A stretch of 64,000 nt of DNA from Pseudomonas ovata (GTDB taxonomy: Bacteria; Pseudomonadota; Gammaproteobacteria; Pseudomonadales; Pseudomonadaceae). The stretch covers positions 62,001-126,000 of the forward strand of contig NZ_QFFU01000005.1 of the NCBI RefSeq assembly GCF_003131185.1, read 5' to 3'. Made by a program: the position numbers and the translations under genes. A model generated the notes under the pieces. It saw only the letters and a list, made by a program, of their open reading frames with translations. It was not told where the DNA came from and made no database searches. Shown here one piece after another: positions 8,520 to 16,880 of this stretch; position 1 is the stretch's first letter; the number at the start of each line of letters is the position of its first letter.

Positions 8520-8852
8520 TTATTGCTCAAGTACACCCTCGGACAATGCCGAGGCCAGCACACTGATAGCGTGCTTCTGCGTCGGCGCCAACGAACGAAA
8601 ACGGGTAATCACCTCGCGCTCGGCCCCCGACAGCATGTCCAGTTCCAGAGGCGTGCGCCTGCCTGAGATCAGGTAAAGCACATCCACCCCGTGTTGCGAA
8701 AGCGCAACCAGATAAGCAGAACGTGGAATACGAACACCGCTTTCGTACATCGCCTGGGCATTGGCTTCAACGCCACCCAATGCCGCGAATTTCTGTTGAG
8801 TAAGCCCCAGCGCCCGGCGTTCCTGCCTCAAGCGCGTGGCAAAAGAGTTCAT
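8520..8852 (-). CDS. XRE/Cro-CI-type transcriptional regulator
   Basis: 110-residue protein with an N-terminal lambda-repressor-like helix-turn-helix (RLRQERRALGLTQQKFAALGGVEANAQAMYESG, residues 6-38) followed by a VDVLYLISGRR segment common in Pseudomonas XRE regulators and a short helical C-terminus. The start at 8852 has GAGGGA 7 bp upstream. It has the same orientation as the flanking SOS-controlled 65-residue gene and the ParD-like/map pair. It lacks a peptidase domain, so it is not a CI-type SOS-cleavable repressor. Its target is unknown. Confidence 0.83.
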   Translation of the reverse strand: MNSFATRLRQERRALGLTQQKFAALGGVEANAQAMYESGVRIPRSAYLVALSQHGVDVLYLISGRRTPLELDMLSGAEREVITRFRSLAPTQKHAISVLASALSEGVLEQ

Positions 8853-8937
8853 GCAAGTGTCCCTCGAACCGAGCAATACTTACACCATAGCCTGCACCCG
8901 CGCGGGTTTGAAAGGCTCTGAAACAGCCCTCTCGGGC

Positions 8938-9135
8938 TTACTCCATGGCCAGCATCAGGCGTGGCTCATTGACGATACGGCGGGTACGATCCGGGACTGA
9001 AGCAGCAGCCTCGCAGGCACTGAAACGACGCAGGGCAGCTGCGAGCGCCAGGAAATCCTCGCGCTGCATTTCTTCGAAATTAGCTGCCCGCCGCTGGGCA
9101 ATCGGTGTATTTTTTTGCACAGAATCAAGAGACAT
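8938..9135 (-). CDS. Small protein with LexA box, unknown function
   Basis: 65-residue protein I do not recognise. It is mostly helical and charged in the middle (NFEEMQREDFLALAAALRRFSACEAAA), with one Cys and no signal peptide. The start at 9135 is preceded by an ideal AAAGGAG, and a perfect LexA box lies 20 bp upstream. Codon usage and a good ribosome binding site support a real gene despite its length. Strict LexA control suggests a role after DNA damage, for example in division or repair, but nothing in the sequence shows which. Confidence 0.7.
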   Translation of the reverse strand: MSLDSVQKNTPIAQRRAANFEEMQREDFLALAAALRRFSACEAAASVPDRTRRIVNEPRLMLAME

Positions 9136-9155
9136 GGTCACAACTCCTTTAAACA

Positions 9156-9171
9156 CTGTATGCACATACAG
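9156..9171 (-). promoter_or_regulatory. LexA (SOS) box upstream of the 65-residue gene
   Basis: CTGTATGCACATACAG fits CTGT-N8-ACAG exactly and extends to the 18-bp palindrome-like ACTGTATGCACATACAGT. It ends 20 bp before the start codon of the minus-strand small gene. Confidence 0.8.
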
Positions 9172-9227
9172 TATTAGGATCGTGACGCCTGCGCAAGCCT
9201 GCATGCGACGAACGGCCCGGACATCTG

Positions 9228-10256
9228 TCAGCCAGGACGGGTCAGCTCACCCAGTTGCGCCCACTCGGCGTCTGCCATCTCGACACCTTCACGCAATGAG
9301 CGGGCGCGCTCCACATAGCGCCGATCACCCGGCATGCGCGCCTGCCCCACGCCGTGCAGTTGCCGCACCAGAGTTTCGCTGCGCTCGGCAAATGCCTGGC
9401 CGCTGCCGCGGTCAGGATCGATCACAATCAGCAATTGCCCGGTCCAGGGCGTTTTCGCCCCCGGATGCTGCGACCAGTCGAATTCGAAGGAAAAATTCCC
9501 TCCGGTGATGCCCGCTGCCAGCAGCTCGACCATCATCGACAATGCCGATCCCTTGTGACCGCCAAATGGCAGCAAGGCGCCGCCATCAAGGATGGCCTGG
9601 GGGTCGGTCGTCGGCAGGCCGGCGGCATCCACCCCCATACCGTCCGGCAGACAATGCCCTTCGCGGGCTGCAATCTGCACATCGCCATGAGCAATCGCGC
9701 TGGTGGCCATGTCGAACACCAAGGGTTCACCGCCGGCACGCGGCGCGGCAAAGGCAATCGGATTGGTGCCAAACAACGGCTTGTGCGCACCGTGCGGCAC
9801 GACGCACGTCATGCTGTTGACCAGGCTCAGCGCCACCAGCCCCTGCTCGGCAAACGGCTCGACATCCAGCCACAGCGCGGCGAAGTGATGCGAGTTGCGG
9901 ATGGCCAGGATCGCGATGCCCGCCTCGCGGACCTTTTCGATCAGCAAGGGGCTGGCCGCTTCAAGGGCTGGCTGGGCAAAGCCATTGGCGGCATCGACAC
10001 GCACGAACGCGGCTCCCACATCTTCGACCACCGGCAGCGCCTGGCCATCGACCCAGCCACTGGCCAGGGTCGAGAGATAGCCTGGAATCCGAAAGGTGCC
10101 ATGGCTATGGGCACCGTCGCGCTGGGCACTGGCACAGTTGTGCGCCAACACCCGGGCGACCTCGGGGGCGGTGCCATAGGCCAGAAAAATCTGGCGCAGG
10201 CGCTCGACAAGGTCTGCAAAGGGCACTCTCAGGGTCGGGGTCGATACGGACATGCG
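9228..10256 (-). CDS. dpkA: Delta1-piperideine-2-carboxylate / delta1-pyrroline-2-carboxylate reductase (Ldh family)
   Basis: NADPH-dependent reductase of the malate/L-lactate dehydrogenase-2 family, 342 residues. In P. putida DpkA reduces cyclic imines from D-lysine and D-proline catabolism to L-pipecolate and L-proline. Family motifs: AQRDGAHSHGTFRIPGY (near residue 45), the NSHHFAALW active-site His region, a substrate/cofactor loop with GTNPIAFAAP, and GGHKGSALSMM. The ATG at 10256 has GTGGAG 6 bp upstream and gives the normal family start. It is divergent from fecR. No lysine-catabolic partner lies next to it, so the substrate is inferred from similarity. Confidence 0.8.
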   Translation of the reverse strand, partial: RMSVSTPTLRVPFADLVERLRQIFLAYGTAPEVARVLAHNCASAQRDGAHSHGTFRIPGYLSTLASGWVDGQALPVVEDVGAAFVRVDAANGFAQPALEAASPLLIEKVREAGIAILAIRNSHHFAALWLDVEPFAEQGLVALSLVNSMTCVVPHGAHKPLFGTNPIAFAAPRAGGEPLVFDMATSAIAHGDVQIAAREGHCLPDGMGVDAAGLPTTDPQAILDGGALLPFGGHKGSALSMMVELLAAGITGGNFSFEFDWSQHPGAKTPWTGQLLIVIDPDRGSGQAFAERSETLVRQLHGVGQARMPGDRRYVERARSLREGVEMADAEWAQLGELTRPG

Positions 10257-10447
10257 GGGCTCCACTGCGGGAAAAGGTCGGAAACAGACAGTTCTTGACG
10301 CCAGAAAACCTGCATTTTCCGGGTATTGGATGAGAGCGTCTGGCATTTACACAAAAATGCAACCTGATGTGATCGCTATTGGTTATCCATTGTTCTCACT
10401 CGTCAATAGCCAGAGGTAGAATCCTTCACGGCACCAGCGGAGACCCC

Positions 10448-11455
10448 ATGAGCCCGACCACGTCCAGTCCAGTCAACGACGACACGATTACCGAGACCGC
10501 CGCGCAGTGGTTCATGCGCTTGCAGGATGAGGACTGCACGGACACCGAGCGCAGCACCTTTGCGCAATGGCTGACCGCCGACCCGCGCCATGCCCGCGAA
10601 TACGAAGCCATGCGCGCCACCTGGCAGGCCTGCGATGGTCTGACACCCGCACTCGGTCCTTCGGCCATACCCGCGACCGCACGGCCATCAGGATCGCGTG
10701 GGTACAGACGTGCCTTCGGCCTGGCCGCATTTGCAGGTGCGCTGACACTGGCACTGGGCATCGGCTGGAACATGGGCTGGGTGCCTTCGGAGTACACCAC
10801 CTATGAAGCGGACAGCGCGAGCCGGCTGGTTACCCTGCCCGATGGCAGCCGGGTAGAGCTGAACACCCGCACGCAGATAAGTTACTTGCGCTACAAGGAC
10901 CGGCGCATCGTCAACTTCGGCAAGGGCGAGGCCTTCTTCGAGGTGGCGCACGATGCGCTCAAGCCTTTCGTGGTACAGGCCGGCAAAGGCAGCATCCAGG
11001 CCACCGGCACACGTTTCAATGTCTGGATGTACGAAGATCAGGTCAATGTGATTCTCGTCGAGGGTTCCGTGCTGGTGCTGGGTGACCGGACCCAACCGGG
11101 TCGCAGCCTGAACCTGATGCCCGGCATGCAGGCGTATTACCGTGGCAACGAGGCTCAGCCGCAAGCCAGCCAGATCAAGGCCGGCGATGCCAGCCTGGCC
11201 TGGCGCTACGGCAAGCTGGTATTCAACGACCTGCCCTTGCGCCAGGCCTTGCCGTTGATCAACCGCTACCTGCCCGCCCCGGTCATGCTGGGCGACAATG
11301 CCACGGGCGACCTGCGCCTGGGCCTGAGCTACAACATCAGCGAGATGCCTCGCCTTCTGACTTCGCTGCCCCAGGTGCTGCCCGTGCGCGTCACGCTCAA
11401 CGAGCAGGGCCAGCCGGTGCTGCACAAACAGTCAAGAGCGACCCAGAAGCGCTGA
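10448..11455 (+). CDS. FecR-type anti-sigma regulator, orphan
   Basis: 335-residue inner-membrane signalling protein. It has an N-terminal cytoplasmic DUF4880 domain (TAAQWFMRLQDEDC..ERSTFAQWL), one transmembrane helix near residues 80-100, and a periplasmic FecR domain (LPDGSRVELNTRTQISY..GKGEAFFEVAHDALKPF). A C-terminal DUF4974-like secretin/TonB part follows (LPLRQALPLINRYL). Such proteins pass a signal from a TonB-dependent receptor to an ECF sigma factor. Neither a FecI-type sigma gene nor a receptor is adjacent, which is unusual. The start at 10448 follows GCGGAG. Confidence 0.85.
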   Translation: MSPTTSSPVNDDTITETAAQWFMRLQDEDCTDTERSTFAQWLTADPRHAREYEAMRATWQACDGLTPALGPSAIPATARPSGSRGYRRAFGLAAFAGALTLALGIGWNMGWVPSEYTTYEADSASRLVTLPDGSRVELNTRTQISYLRYKDRRIVNFGKGEAFFEVAHDALKPFVVQAGKGSIQATGTRFNVWMYEDQVNVILVEGSVLVLGDRTQPGRSLNLMPGMQAYYRGNEAQPQASQIKAGDASLAWRYGKLVFNDLPLRQALPLINRYLPAPVMLGDNATGDLRLGLSYNISEMPRLLTSLPQVLPVRVTLNEQGQPVLHKQSRATQKR

Positions 11456-11655
11456 TTTGCTCATACCCTGAAACAACCTTAACTTTTCTTCATGATTGCC
11501 TGAAAGCCCTGTGCTTGAGGGCTTCCGAAGGTGTTGACAGGCATTTTGACGGCCTGCGGCCTAACTTTTTTGCCGTGGAGGATGAGGTTTTTTTGCGCTC
11601 GCTCGTCTTATTAGATGTGAACCGCAATAAACCAGGCCCGAAAAGGAGTTTGTGC

Positions 11656-12054
11656 ATGCTCAATCGTCAAGGAATCACCACCCGCACCTTGCTGCGACAG
11701 AACGCTATCGCCGCCCAGGCCCAGCTACCAGAGCCCGCCGCCGAACACGACCGTGCCGGTAACGAGCACATCCGCGCCCTGCTGAAGAACTTCGGGCTGC
11801 GCACCAGCCTGGTCCGCCTCAAGGTCCTCGACACTCTGCTGATCGCCAGCCAGGAAGGCCAGCCACTGGGTGTGCGTGGCATTCATAGTCATCTGCTGCG
11901 CGTGGATGTACCGCTGTCGTTTTTGAGCGTGCGCGAAGTGCTCAAGCGCCTGTGCGATGAAGGGGTCATCATCCTGGGGGCCGACAAGGCCTACACCCTG
12001 CACCCCCAGGCCTTGCAGTGGCTCGACAACAATGACAACCAGCCCGCTCAATGA
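11656..12054 (+). CDS. Fur-like single winged-helix domain protein
   Basis: 132-residue protein whose central part (IRALLKNFGLRTSLVRLKVLDTLL ... LSFLSVREVLKRLCDEGVIIL) resembles the N-terminal DNA-binding domain of Fur/Zur. The C-terminal dimerisation and metal-binding domain is absent, as are its His/Cys ligands; the protein ends after YTLHPQALQWL. The ATG at 11656 has AAAGGAG upstream. It lies 200 bp after the orphan fecR in the same direction, so iron-related regulation is possible, but without metal sites it is unlikely to sense iron itself. Confidence 0.65.
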   Translation: MLNRQGITTRTLLRQNAIAAQAQLPEPAAEHDRAGNEHIRALLKNFGLRTSLVRLKVLDTLLIASQEGQPLGVRGIHSHLLRVDVPLSFLSVREVLKRLCDEGVIILGADKAYTLHPQALQWLDNNDNQPAQ

Positions 12055-12060
12055 GCGGGC
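12042..12060. terminator. Hairpin at the end of the Fur-like gene
   Basis: GCCCGCT-CAATG-AGCGGGC, a perfect 7-bp stem that contains the TGA stop of the Fur-like gene. It lies between convergent genes and has no T-run, so its terminator role is uncertain. Confidence 0.45.
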
Positions 12061-12078
12061 CTGCATTGCGTTCAATGA

Positions 12079-12267
12079 TCAGCGCTTGACCTTGCGACGC
12101 ATCACGCCGTTGAGGATGACCACCAGCACCGCTACGCCGATCGCGATGTACTGGAAGGTCTGCTCGGTGATGGTGCCGGCTTTCTGCAAATGGGTAAGGC
12201 CCAGCATGATTGCCAGTACCGACAAGGCAATCAGAACCGAATAGATCAAGCGTTGTTTATTGCTCAT
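12079..12267 (-). CDS. Small two-helix membrane protein, unknown
   Basis: 62-residue protein with two predicted transmembrane helices (about residues 7-25 and 37-56) joined by a short polar loop (HLQKAGTITEQTF), and a basic C-terminus (MRRKVKR) that should stay in the cytoplasm. AGGA lies about 8 bp before the ATG. It converges on the Fur-like gene, and its own promoter faces that of the antiporter gene. I do not recognise a named family. Confidence 0.65.
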   Translation of the reverse strand: MSNKQRLIYSVLIALSVLAIMLGLTHLQKAGTITEQTFQYIAIGVAVLVVILNGVMRRKVKR

Positions 12268-12491
12268 GACATTTTCCTGAATTCAACATGATCAGCCTCT
12301 GGCTGCGCGAAAGCGCGACCATGTTACGCCGATCTGCCCTTGATGGCATCGCCCAAAGCCCGGCCCCTTCTTCGCGGCGCCTGCCTGCGCCTGTAACGGC
12401 GGCAGCATTGCCCTGTCTGCAACAGCTGTGTTTAATGCGCCCCTCATCCAGGCGGATTGCCTGAGATTCACGTTTATCAAGGAGTTGTCCC

Positions 12492-14303
12492 ATGCCCCAT
12501 GAAGGCAGCCTGCTGCAGGCCGCTGTCGTGTTCCTGCTCGCCGCCGTCCTCACCGTGCCCCTGGCCAAGCGCCTGCAACTGGGTTCGGTCCTGGGCTACC
12601 TGTTCGCCGGCGTCATCATCGGCCCCTCGGTGCTGGGGCTTATCGCCAATCCGGAAAGTGTCAGCCACATCTCAGAACTTGGGGTGGTATTGCTGTTGTT
12701 TATCATCGGCCTGGAACTGTCGCCCAAGCGCCTTTGGGTGATGCGCAAGGCGGTTTTCGGCGTCGGCCTGCTGCAAGTGCTGCTCTGTGGCCTGGTGATC
12801 GGCGGCATTGCCCTGATGGCCTTTGACCAACCCATGAATACGGCCATTGTGTTGGGCCTGGGCCTGGCCTTGTCGTCCACGGCGTTCGGCCTGCAGAGCC
12901 TGGCCGAGCGCAAGGAGCTTGGCAGCCCGCATGGCCGCACCGCTTTTGCCATCCTGTTGTTCCAGGACATTGCGGCCATTCCGCTGATCGCCCTGGTGCC
13001 GATGCTGGCCGGCGCCAACCATAACCTCAGCACCAGTGAAAGCCTGACCCATGCGCTGGAAATCTTTGGCAGCATCGCCATCGTGGTGATCGGCGGTCGC
13101 TACCTGTTGCGCCCCGTGTTCCGGATCGTCGCGCGTACCGGCATCCAGGAAGTGTCCACGGCCACGGCGCTGCTGGTGGTGATCGGCACCGCCTGGCTGA
13201 TGGAACTGGTGGGTGTGTCGATGGCACTGGGCGCGTTCCTGGCCGGCCTGCTGTTGGCCGACTCGGAATACCGCCACGAGCTGGAAGCGCAGATCGAGCC
13301 CTTCAAGGGTTTGTTGCTGGGGCTGTTTTTCATCAGTGTCGGCATGGGCGCCAACCTCAGCCTGCTGCTGACCGACCCGATCGTGGTGCTGGGCCTGACC
13401 TTGCTGCTGATCGGCCTCAAACTGCCGATCCTGTTCGTGATCGGGCGCATGGCGGCAGGCCTGGAACGGCAGAACGCCGTGCAGCTCGGCCTGGTGCTGG
13501 CTGCGGGGGGCGAATTTGCCTTTGTGGTGTTCAAGCTTGGCAATGCCGAAGGCCTGTTCGCCGCCCGGGTCTACGACATTCTGGTGCTGACCATCACCCT
13601 GTCGATGGCCCTTACGCCGTTGCTGTTCATGGCCACCGCTCGCTGGCTCAAGCCACGCCCGAAAGCCACCCCGGTGCCCGACGAGTACCGTGACATCCAC
13701 AGTGACCGCCCGCGCGTGGTGATTGCCGGCATGGGCCGCATGGGCCAGATCGTCGCGCGGATCCTGCGCGCCCAGAATATTCCCTTCATCGCCCTGGACA
13801 CGGCCGTGGAAACCATCGAGTTCACCCGCAGTTTCGGCAATGTGCCGGTGTTCTATGGCGACCCGCTGCGTCCTGAAATCCTGCGCGCAGCCAAGGTGCA
13901 CGAGGCCGAGTACTTCGTGATTGCCACCGACGACCCGGAAACCAACATCAAGACCGCCGAACTGGTGCGCAAGCTTTACCCGGACATGAAGATCATCGCC
14001 CGGGCGCGCAACCGCCAGCATGTGCATCGCCTGATCGACGTGGGCGCCCACGCCGTGCGCGAGACCTTCTACTCAAGCCTGGAAATGAGCCGCCAGACCT
14101 TGCTAGGCCTGGGCCTGAGCCAGGCCCAGGCCGATGCGCGCATCGAGCGGTTCAAGTGCCATGACGAACAAGTGCTGGCCGATCAGCACCTGGTCTATGA
14201 CGACGAAGCCAAGGTTCTGCAGACCGCCCGCGAGGCACGCAAGGAGCTTGAGCAACTGTTCGAATCCGACCAGCTGGATGAAGAACAGGCGCTCAAGCCG
14301 TGA
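12492..14303 (+). CDS. CPA2 cation:proton antiporter with TrkA-N domain (KefB/KefC-like)
   Basis: 603-residue inner-membrane protein. The N-terminal Na+/H+ exchanger domain has about 12 hydrophobic segments (LGYLFAGVIIGPSVLG; ELGVVLLLFIIGLELSP; FLAGLLLADSEYRHELE). It is followed near residue 415 by a Rossmann TrkA-N/RCK domain (VVIAGMGRMGQIVARIL..ATDDPETNIKTAELVRKLYP) and a charged tail. KefB/KefC proteins are glutathione-gated K+ efflux systems that protect against electrophiles. No KefF/KefG-type ancillary quinone reductase is adjacent, so regulation by glutathione adducts is not certain. The AAGGAG site precedes the ATG. Confidence 0.9.
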   Translation: MPHEGSLLQAAVVFLLAAVLTVPLAKRLQLGSVLGYLFAGVIIGPSVLGLIANPESVSHISELGVVLLLFIIGLELSPKRLWVMRKAVFGVGLLQVLLCGLVIGGIALMAFDQPMNTAIVLGLGLALSSTAFGLQSLAERKELGSPHGRTAFAILLFQDIAAIPLIALVPMLAGANHNLSTSESLTHALEIFGSIAIVVIGGRYLLRPVFRIVARTGIQEVSTATALLVVIGTAWLMELVGVSMALGAFLAGLLLADSEYRHELEAQIEPFKGLLLGLFFISVGMGANLSLLLTDPIVVLGLTLLLIGLKLPILFVIGRMAAGLERQNAVQLGLVLAAGGEFAFVVFKLGNAEGLFAARVYDILVLTITLSMALTPLLFMATARWLKPRPKATPVPDEYRDIHSDRPRVVIAGMGRMGQIVARILRAQNIPFIALDTAVETIEFTRSFGNVPVFYGDPLRPEILRAAKVHEAEYFVIATDDPETNIKTAELVRKLYPDMKIIARARNRQHVHRLIDVGAHAVRETFYSSLEMSRQTLLGLGLSQAQADARIERFKCHDEQVLADQHLVYDDEAKVLQTAREARKELEQLFESDQLDEEQALKP

Positions 14304-14384
14304 GTTCATGATCGCTGCCAGGGTCTGGCGGCAGGTATAAATCATCGGACCTGCAGGAAGCAGCTTGCCGGCGATATAGCGTTC

Positions 14385-15809
14385 TCAGAACCCGCCGCCC
14401 AGCGACGCATACAGCCCCACCAGCGCCTGGGCCTGGGTCGTGGCGCTTTGCACCCATTGTTCCTGGGTGCTGAGCAAGGCGCGCTGCACCGAGAGGACAT
14501 TGAGAAAGTCTGCCGCGCCTTCGACGTACTGGCGCCTGGCCGTGTCCAGCGCCACCTGATTGTGTTGCACGGCCTCCTGCAACATGCGTTGCTGCAACTG
14601 GCTGGCGTTATACAGACTCATGCTGTCGTCGATTTCCTGCCAGGCCCGCAAGACCGTCTGCTGGTAGGCCAGCGCGGCTTCCTGCTCCTGCGCCTCGCGC
14701 AGTTGCAACTGGCCACGCAAGCGGCCGCCGGAAAAGATCGGCAGGCTGATCTGCGGTCCGAAGGCAAACTCCCGCGCCCCCCAACTGCCAAGATCCGACA
14801 GTTGCAGCGCCTGCAAACCGACATTGCCCGACAAGGTGATGCGCGGGTAGAAATCGCCTTCGGCCACCCCCGTGCTGGCGGTGGCCACATGCAGGCGCGC
14901 CTCGGCGCGACGAATGTCCGGACGTCGCTCGGCCAGTTGTGAAGGCAGCCCGACTGGAATCTGTGTTGGCACGGCGGCCATCTGCACGGTTTTTTCCAGC
15001 TCAACCTGCAGGGCCCGTGGCGTTTGGGCCAGTAACAGGCCCAGCGCGTTGATCAACTGCGCCTGGTGCTGTTCAAGCACTGGCAGGCGCGACGCCACTG
15101 CCGACACCTCGGCGGCCGCTTCCGCGACATCAAGGTCGGTGGCCACGCCGTTTTGCAGGCGCACCTGCGACAGCTCAAGGCTGTTGCGCGCCAGGTCCAG
15201 ACTCTGTCGGGTCACCTTCAAGGTGCCCTGCACGCCACGCAAGGCCAGGTACTGGCGTGCAACCTCGGCCTGCATGGCCAATAAAGCGGCGCGCTGATCG
15301 TTTTCAGCCACATCCACTTGCGCGCCGGCGGCTTCGACCTCACGGCGCACCCGCCCCCACAGGTCCAGTTCCCAACTGGCCCCCAAGCCACTGTCCCACT
15401 GCTCGAACGGCGCCCGGCCCTGATTGCCCGACGGATCGTTGAGCCCCTTGCCACTGTTACGCTTGCGCTGATACCCCAGGTTGGCGTTGACCTCGGGCAA
15501 CTGCTCGCCGCTGCTGATCCGGTACATCGCCCGGCTCTGCGCCAGGCGCGCGGCAGCCATGCGCAGATCCAGGTTGGCCGTGCTGGCCCGCTCAATCAAA
15601 GCGTCCAGCAACGGGTCCTGAAACACCCTCCACCACCGCGCCTCGATAGGCGCCATGACCGGCTGGCTGGGCGCCTGCTCACCCGCCACCGGCAGCCACT
15701 GAATACGTGCGTCACTGGCCGGACGCTGAAAGTCCTTGCCCACCTGGCAGCCGCCGAGCACCGCAGCGATGGCCAGCCCCAGGGCACAAGTTGTGAACAG
15801 GCGGCTCAT
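14385..15809 (-). CDS. Outer-membrane efflux lipoprotein, NodT/OprM family
   Basis: 474-residue TolC-like outer-membrane channel. The signal peptide ends in a lipobox (AVLGGC, Cys21), and the two OEP repeats are visible (LDLRMAAARLAQSRAMY; AALLAMQAEVARQYLALRG; WQEIDDSMSLYNA). It starts inside the last codons of the HlyD gene (4-bp overlap). It is the third gene of the MFS-HlyD-OMF operon and should complete a tripartite pump across both membranes. Confidence 0.9.
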   Translation of the reverse strand: MSRLFTTCALGLAIAAVLGGCQVGKDFQRPASDARIQWLPVAGEQAPSQPVMAPIEARWWRVFQDPLLDALIERASTANLDLRMAAARLAQSRAMYRISSGEQLPEVNANLGYQRKRNSGKGLNDPSGNQGRAPFEQWDSGLGASWELDLWGRVRREVEAAGAQVDVAENDQRAALLAMQAEVARQYLALRGVQGTLKVTRQSLDLARNSLELSQVRLQNGVATDLDVAEAAAEVSAVASRLPVLEQHQAQLINALGLLLAQTPRALQVELEKTVQMAAVPTQIPVGLPSQLAERRPDIRRAEARLHVATASTGVAEGDFYPRITLSGNVGLQALQLSDLGSWGAREFAFGPQISLPIFSGGRLRGQLQLREAQEQEAALAYQQTVLRAWQEIDDSMSLYNASQLQQRMLQEAVQHNQVALDTARRQYVEGAADFLNVLSVQRALLSTQEQWVQSATTQAQALVGLYASLGGGF

Positions 15810-16861
15810 CGGGCCGTCACCGCAGCGGTGTCCGGCAACGAGGTGGTGTCGATACTGGCTTGCACCGACATGCCGACCCGCAGCCGCCCGGCCAAGGGCT
15901 GGTCCGGCTCAAGCACGATCTTCACCGGAATCCGCTGCACCACCTTGGTGAAGTTACCCGTGGCGTTATCGGGTCGCACGGCGGCGAAGGTTACGCCGGT
16001 GGCCGGTGCGATGCTGTCCACATGCGCCCTGAGCACCTGGTCGGGATAGGTGTCGACGCGCACCTGTACGGGTTGCCCGACACGGACGTGGGTCAGTTGG
16101 GTTTCCTGGAAGTTACCCAGGACATAGGCCTGCTGCAGCGGCACCAGTGACAGCAGCTTGCTGCCGGGCACCACATAATTGCCGACCCGCACTGCGCGTT
16201 CGCCGACCGTGCCGTCGATGGGCGCCACGATGCGGGTGTACGACAGTTGCAGTCGCGCCTGCTCAAGCGCCGCTTCGGCACGCTGCAAGGCCGCCTGGGC
16301 ACTGTGTTGTCGGGCCTTGAGAATATCGACCTGCTTGCGCTCGGCAGCCAGGGTCGCGCCGGCACTGGTGTGCTGGGCATTGGCGGTGTCGATGCGGGTG
16401 CGCGCCTGCTGGGCGTTCTGCACCGTACCGGCACCGGCGCCGGCCAGGTGCTCATAGCGGGTGCGCTCTTGCTCGGCGAACGTCACCGCCGCCTGGCTGG
16501 CCTGCAGGGCGGCCATGGCCTGGGCAATCACCGAGGCCTGGCGCTGCAGCAGCGCATCGGCCTCATCGCGCCGGGCGGCCGCCGCCTGCACCTCGGCCTG
16601 GCTGGCAGCCAGGGCAGCCTGCAGGTCTTTGTCATCGATGCGGGCGAGCAACTCACCGGCCTTGACCTGCTGGTTATCCTCCACCAGCACCTGGCTGATA
16701 AAACCGGAAACCTTGGGCGCGACCACCGAATAGTCGGCGGCAATGAAAGCATCGTTGGTGCGCTGGTGCTCGCCCTGCCCGGCCAGGGCATACAGCCCCA
16801 CACCCGTCAGGACAAGCGCGATGCCACACAGCGCCAGGGTCTGTTTCGACGTCATTTTCAT
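15806..16861 (-). CDS. HlyD/EmrA-type membrane fusion protein
   Basis: 351-residue periplasmic adaptor with one N-terminal transmembrane helix (residues 10-27). It has a biotinyl-lipoyl-like half (APKVSGFISQVLVEDNQQVKAGELLARID), a long alpha-helical hairpin rich in Ala, Gln and Arg, and the matching second half (TRIVAPIDGTVGERAVRVGNYV). Architecture and length fit EmrA. It lies between the MFS pump gene (19-bp gap) and the outer-membrane channel gene (4-bp overlap) and bridges the two proteins. Confidence 0.92.
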   Translation of the reverse strand: MKMTSKQTLALCGIALVLTGVGLYALAGQGEHQRTNDAFIAADYSVVAPKVSGFISQVLVEDNQQVKAGELLARIDDKDLQAALAASQAEVQAAAARRDEADALLQRQASVIAQAMAALQASQAAVTFAEQERTRYEHLAGAGAGTVQNAQQARTRIDTANAQHTSAGATLAAERKQVDILKARQHSAQAALQRAEAALEQARLQLSYTRIVAPIDGTVGERAVRVGNYVVPGSKLLSLVPLQQAYVLGNFQETQLTHVRVGQPVQVRVDTYPDQVLRAHVDSIAPATGVTFAAVRPDNATGNFTKVVQRIPVKIVLEPDQPLAGRLRVGMSVQASIDTTSLPDTAAVTAR

Positions 16862-16880
16862 GACTGGCTCTCCAAAAGGC

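Noticed and set aside
12257..12568. 103-codon minus-strand frame before the antiporter gene
   Set aside because: It crosses the antiporter start and ribosome binding site, shows no family features, and overlaps the small membrane protein gene.
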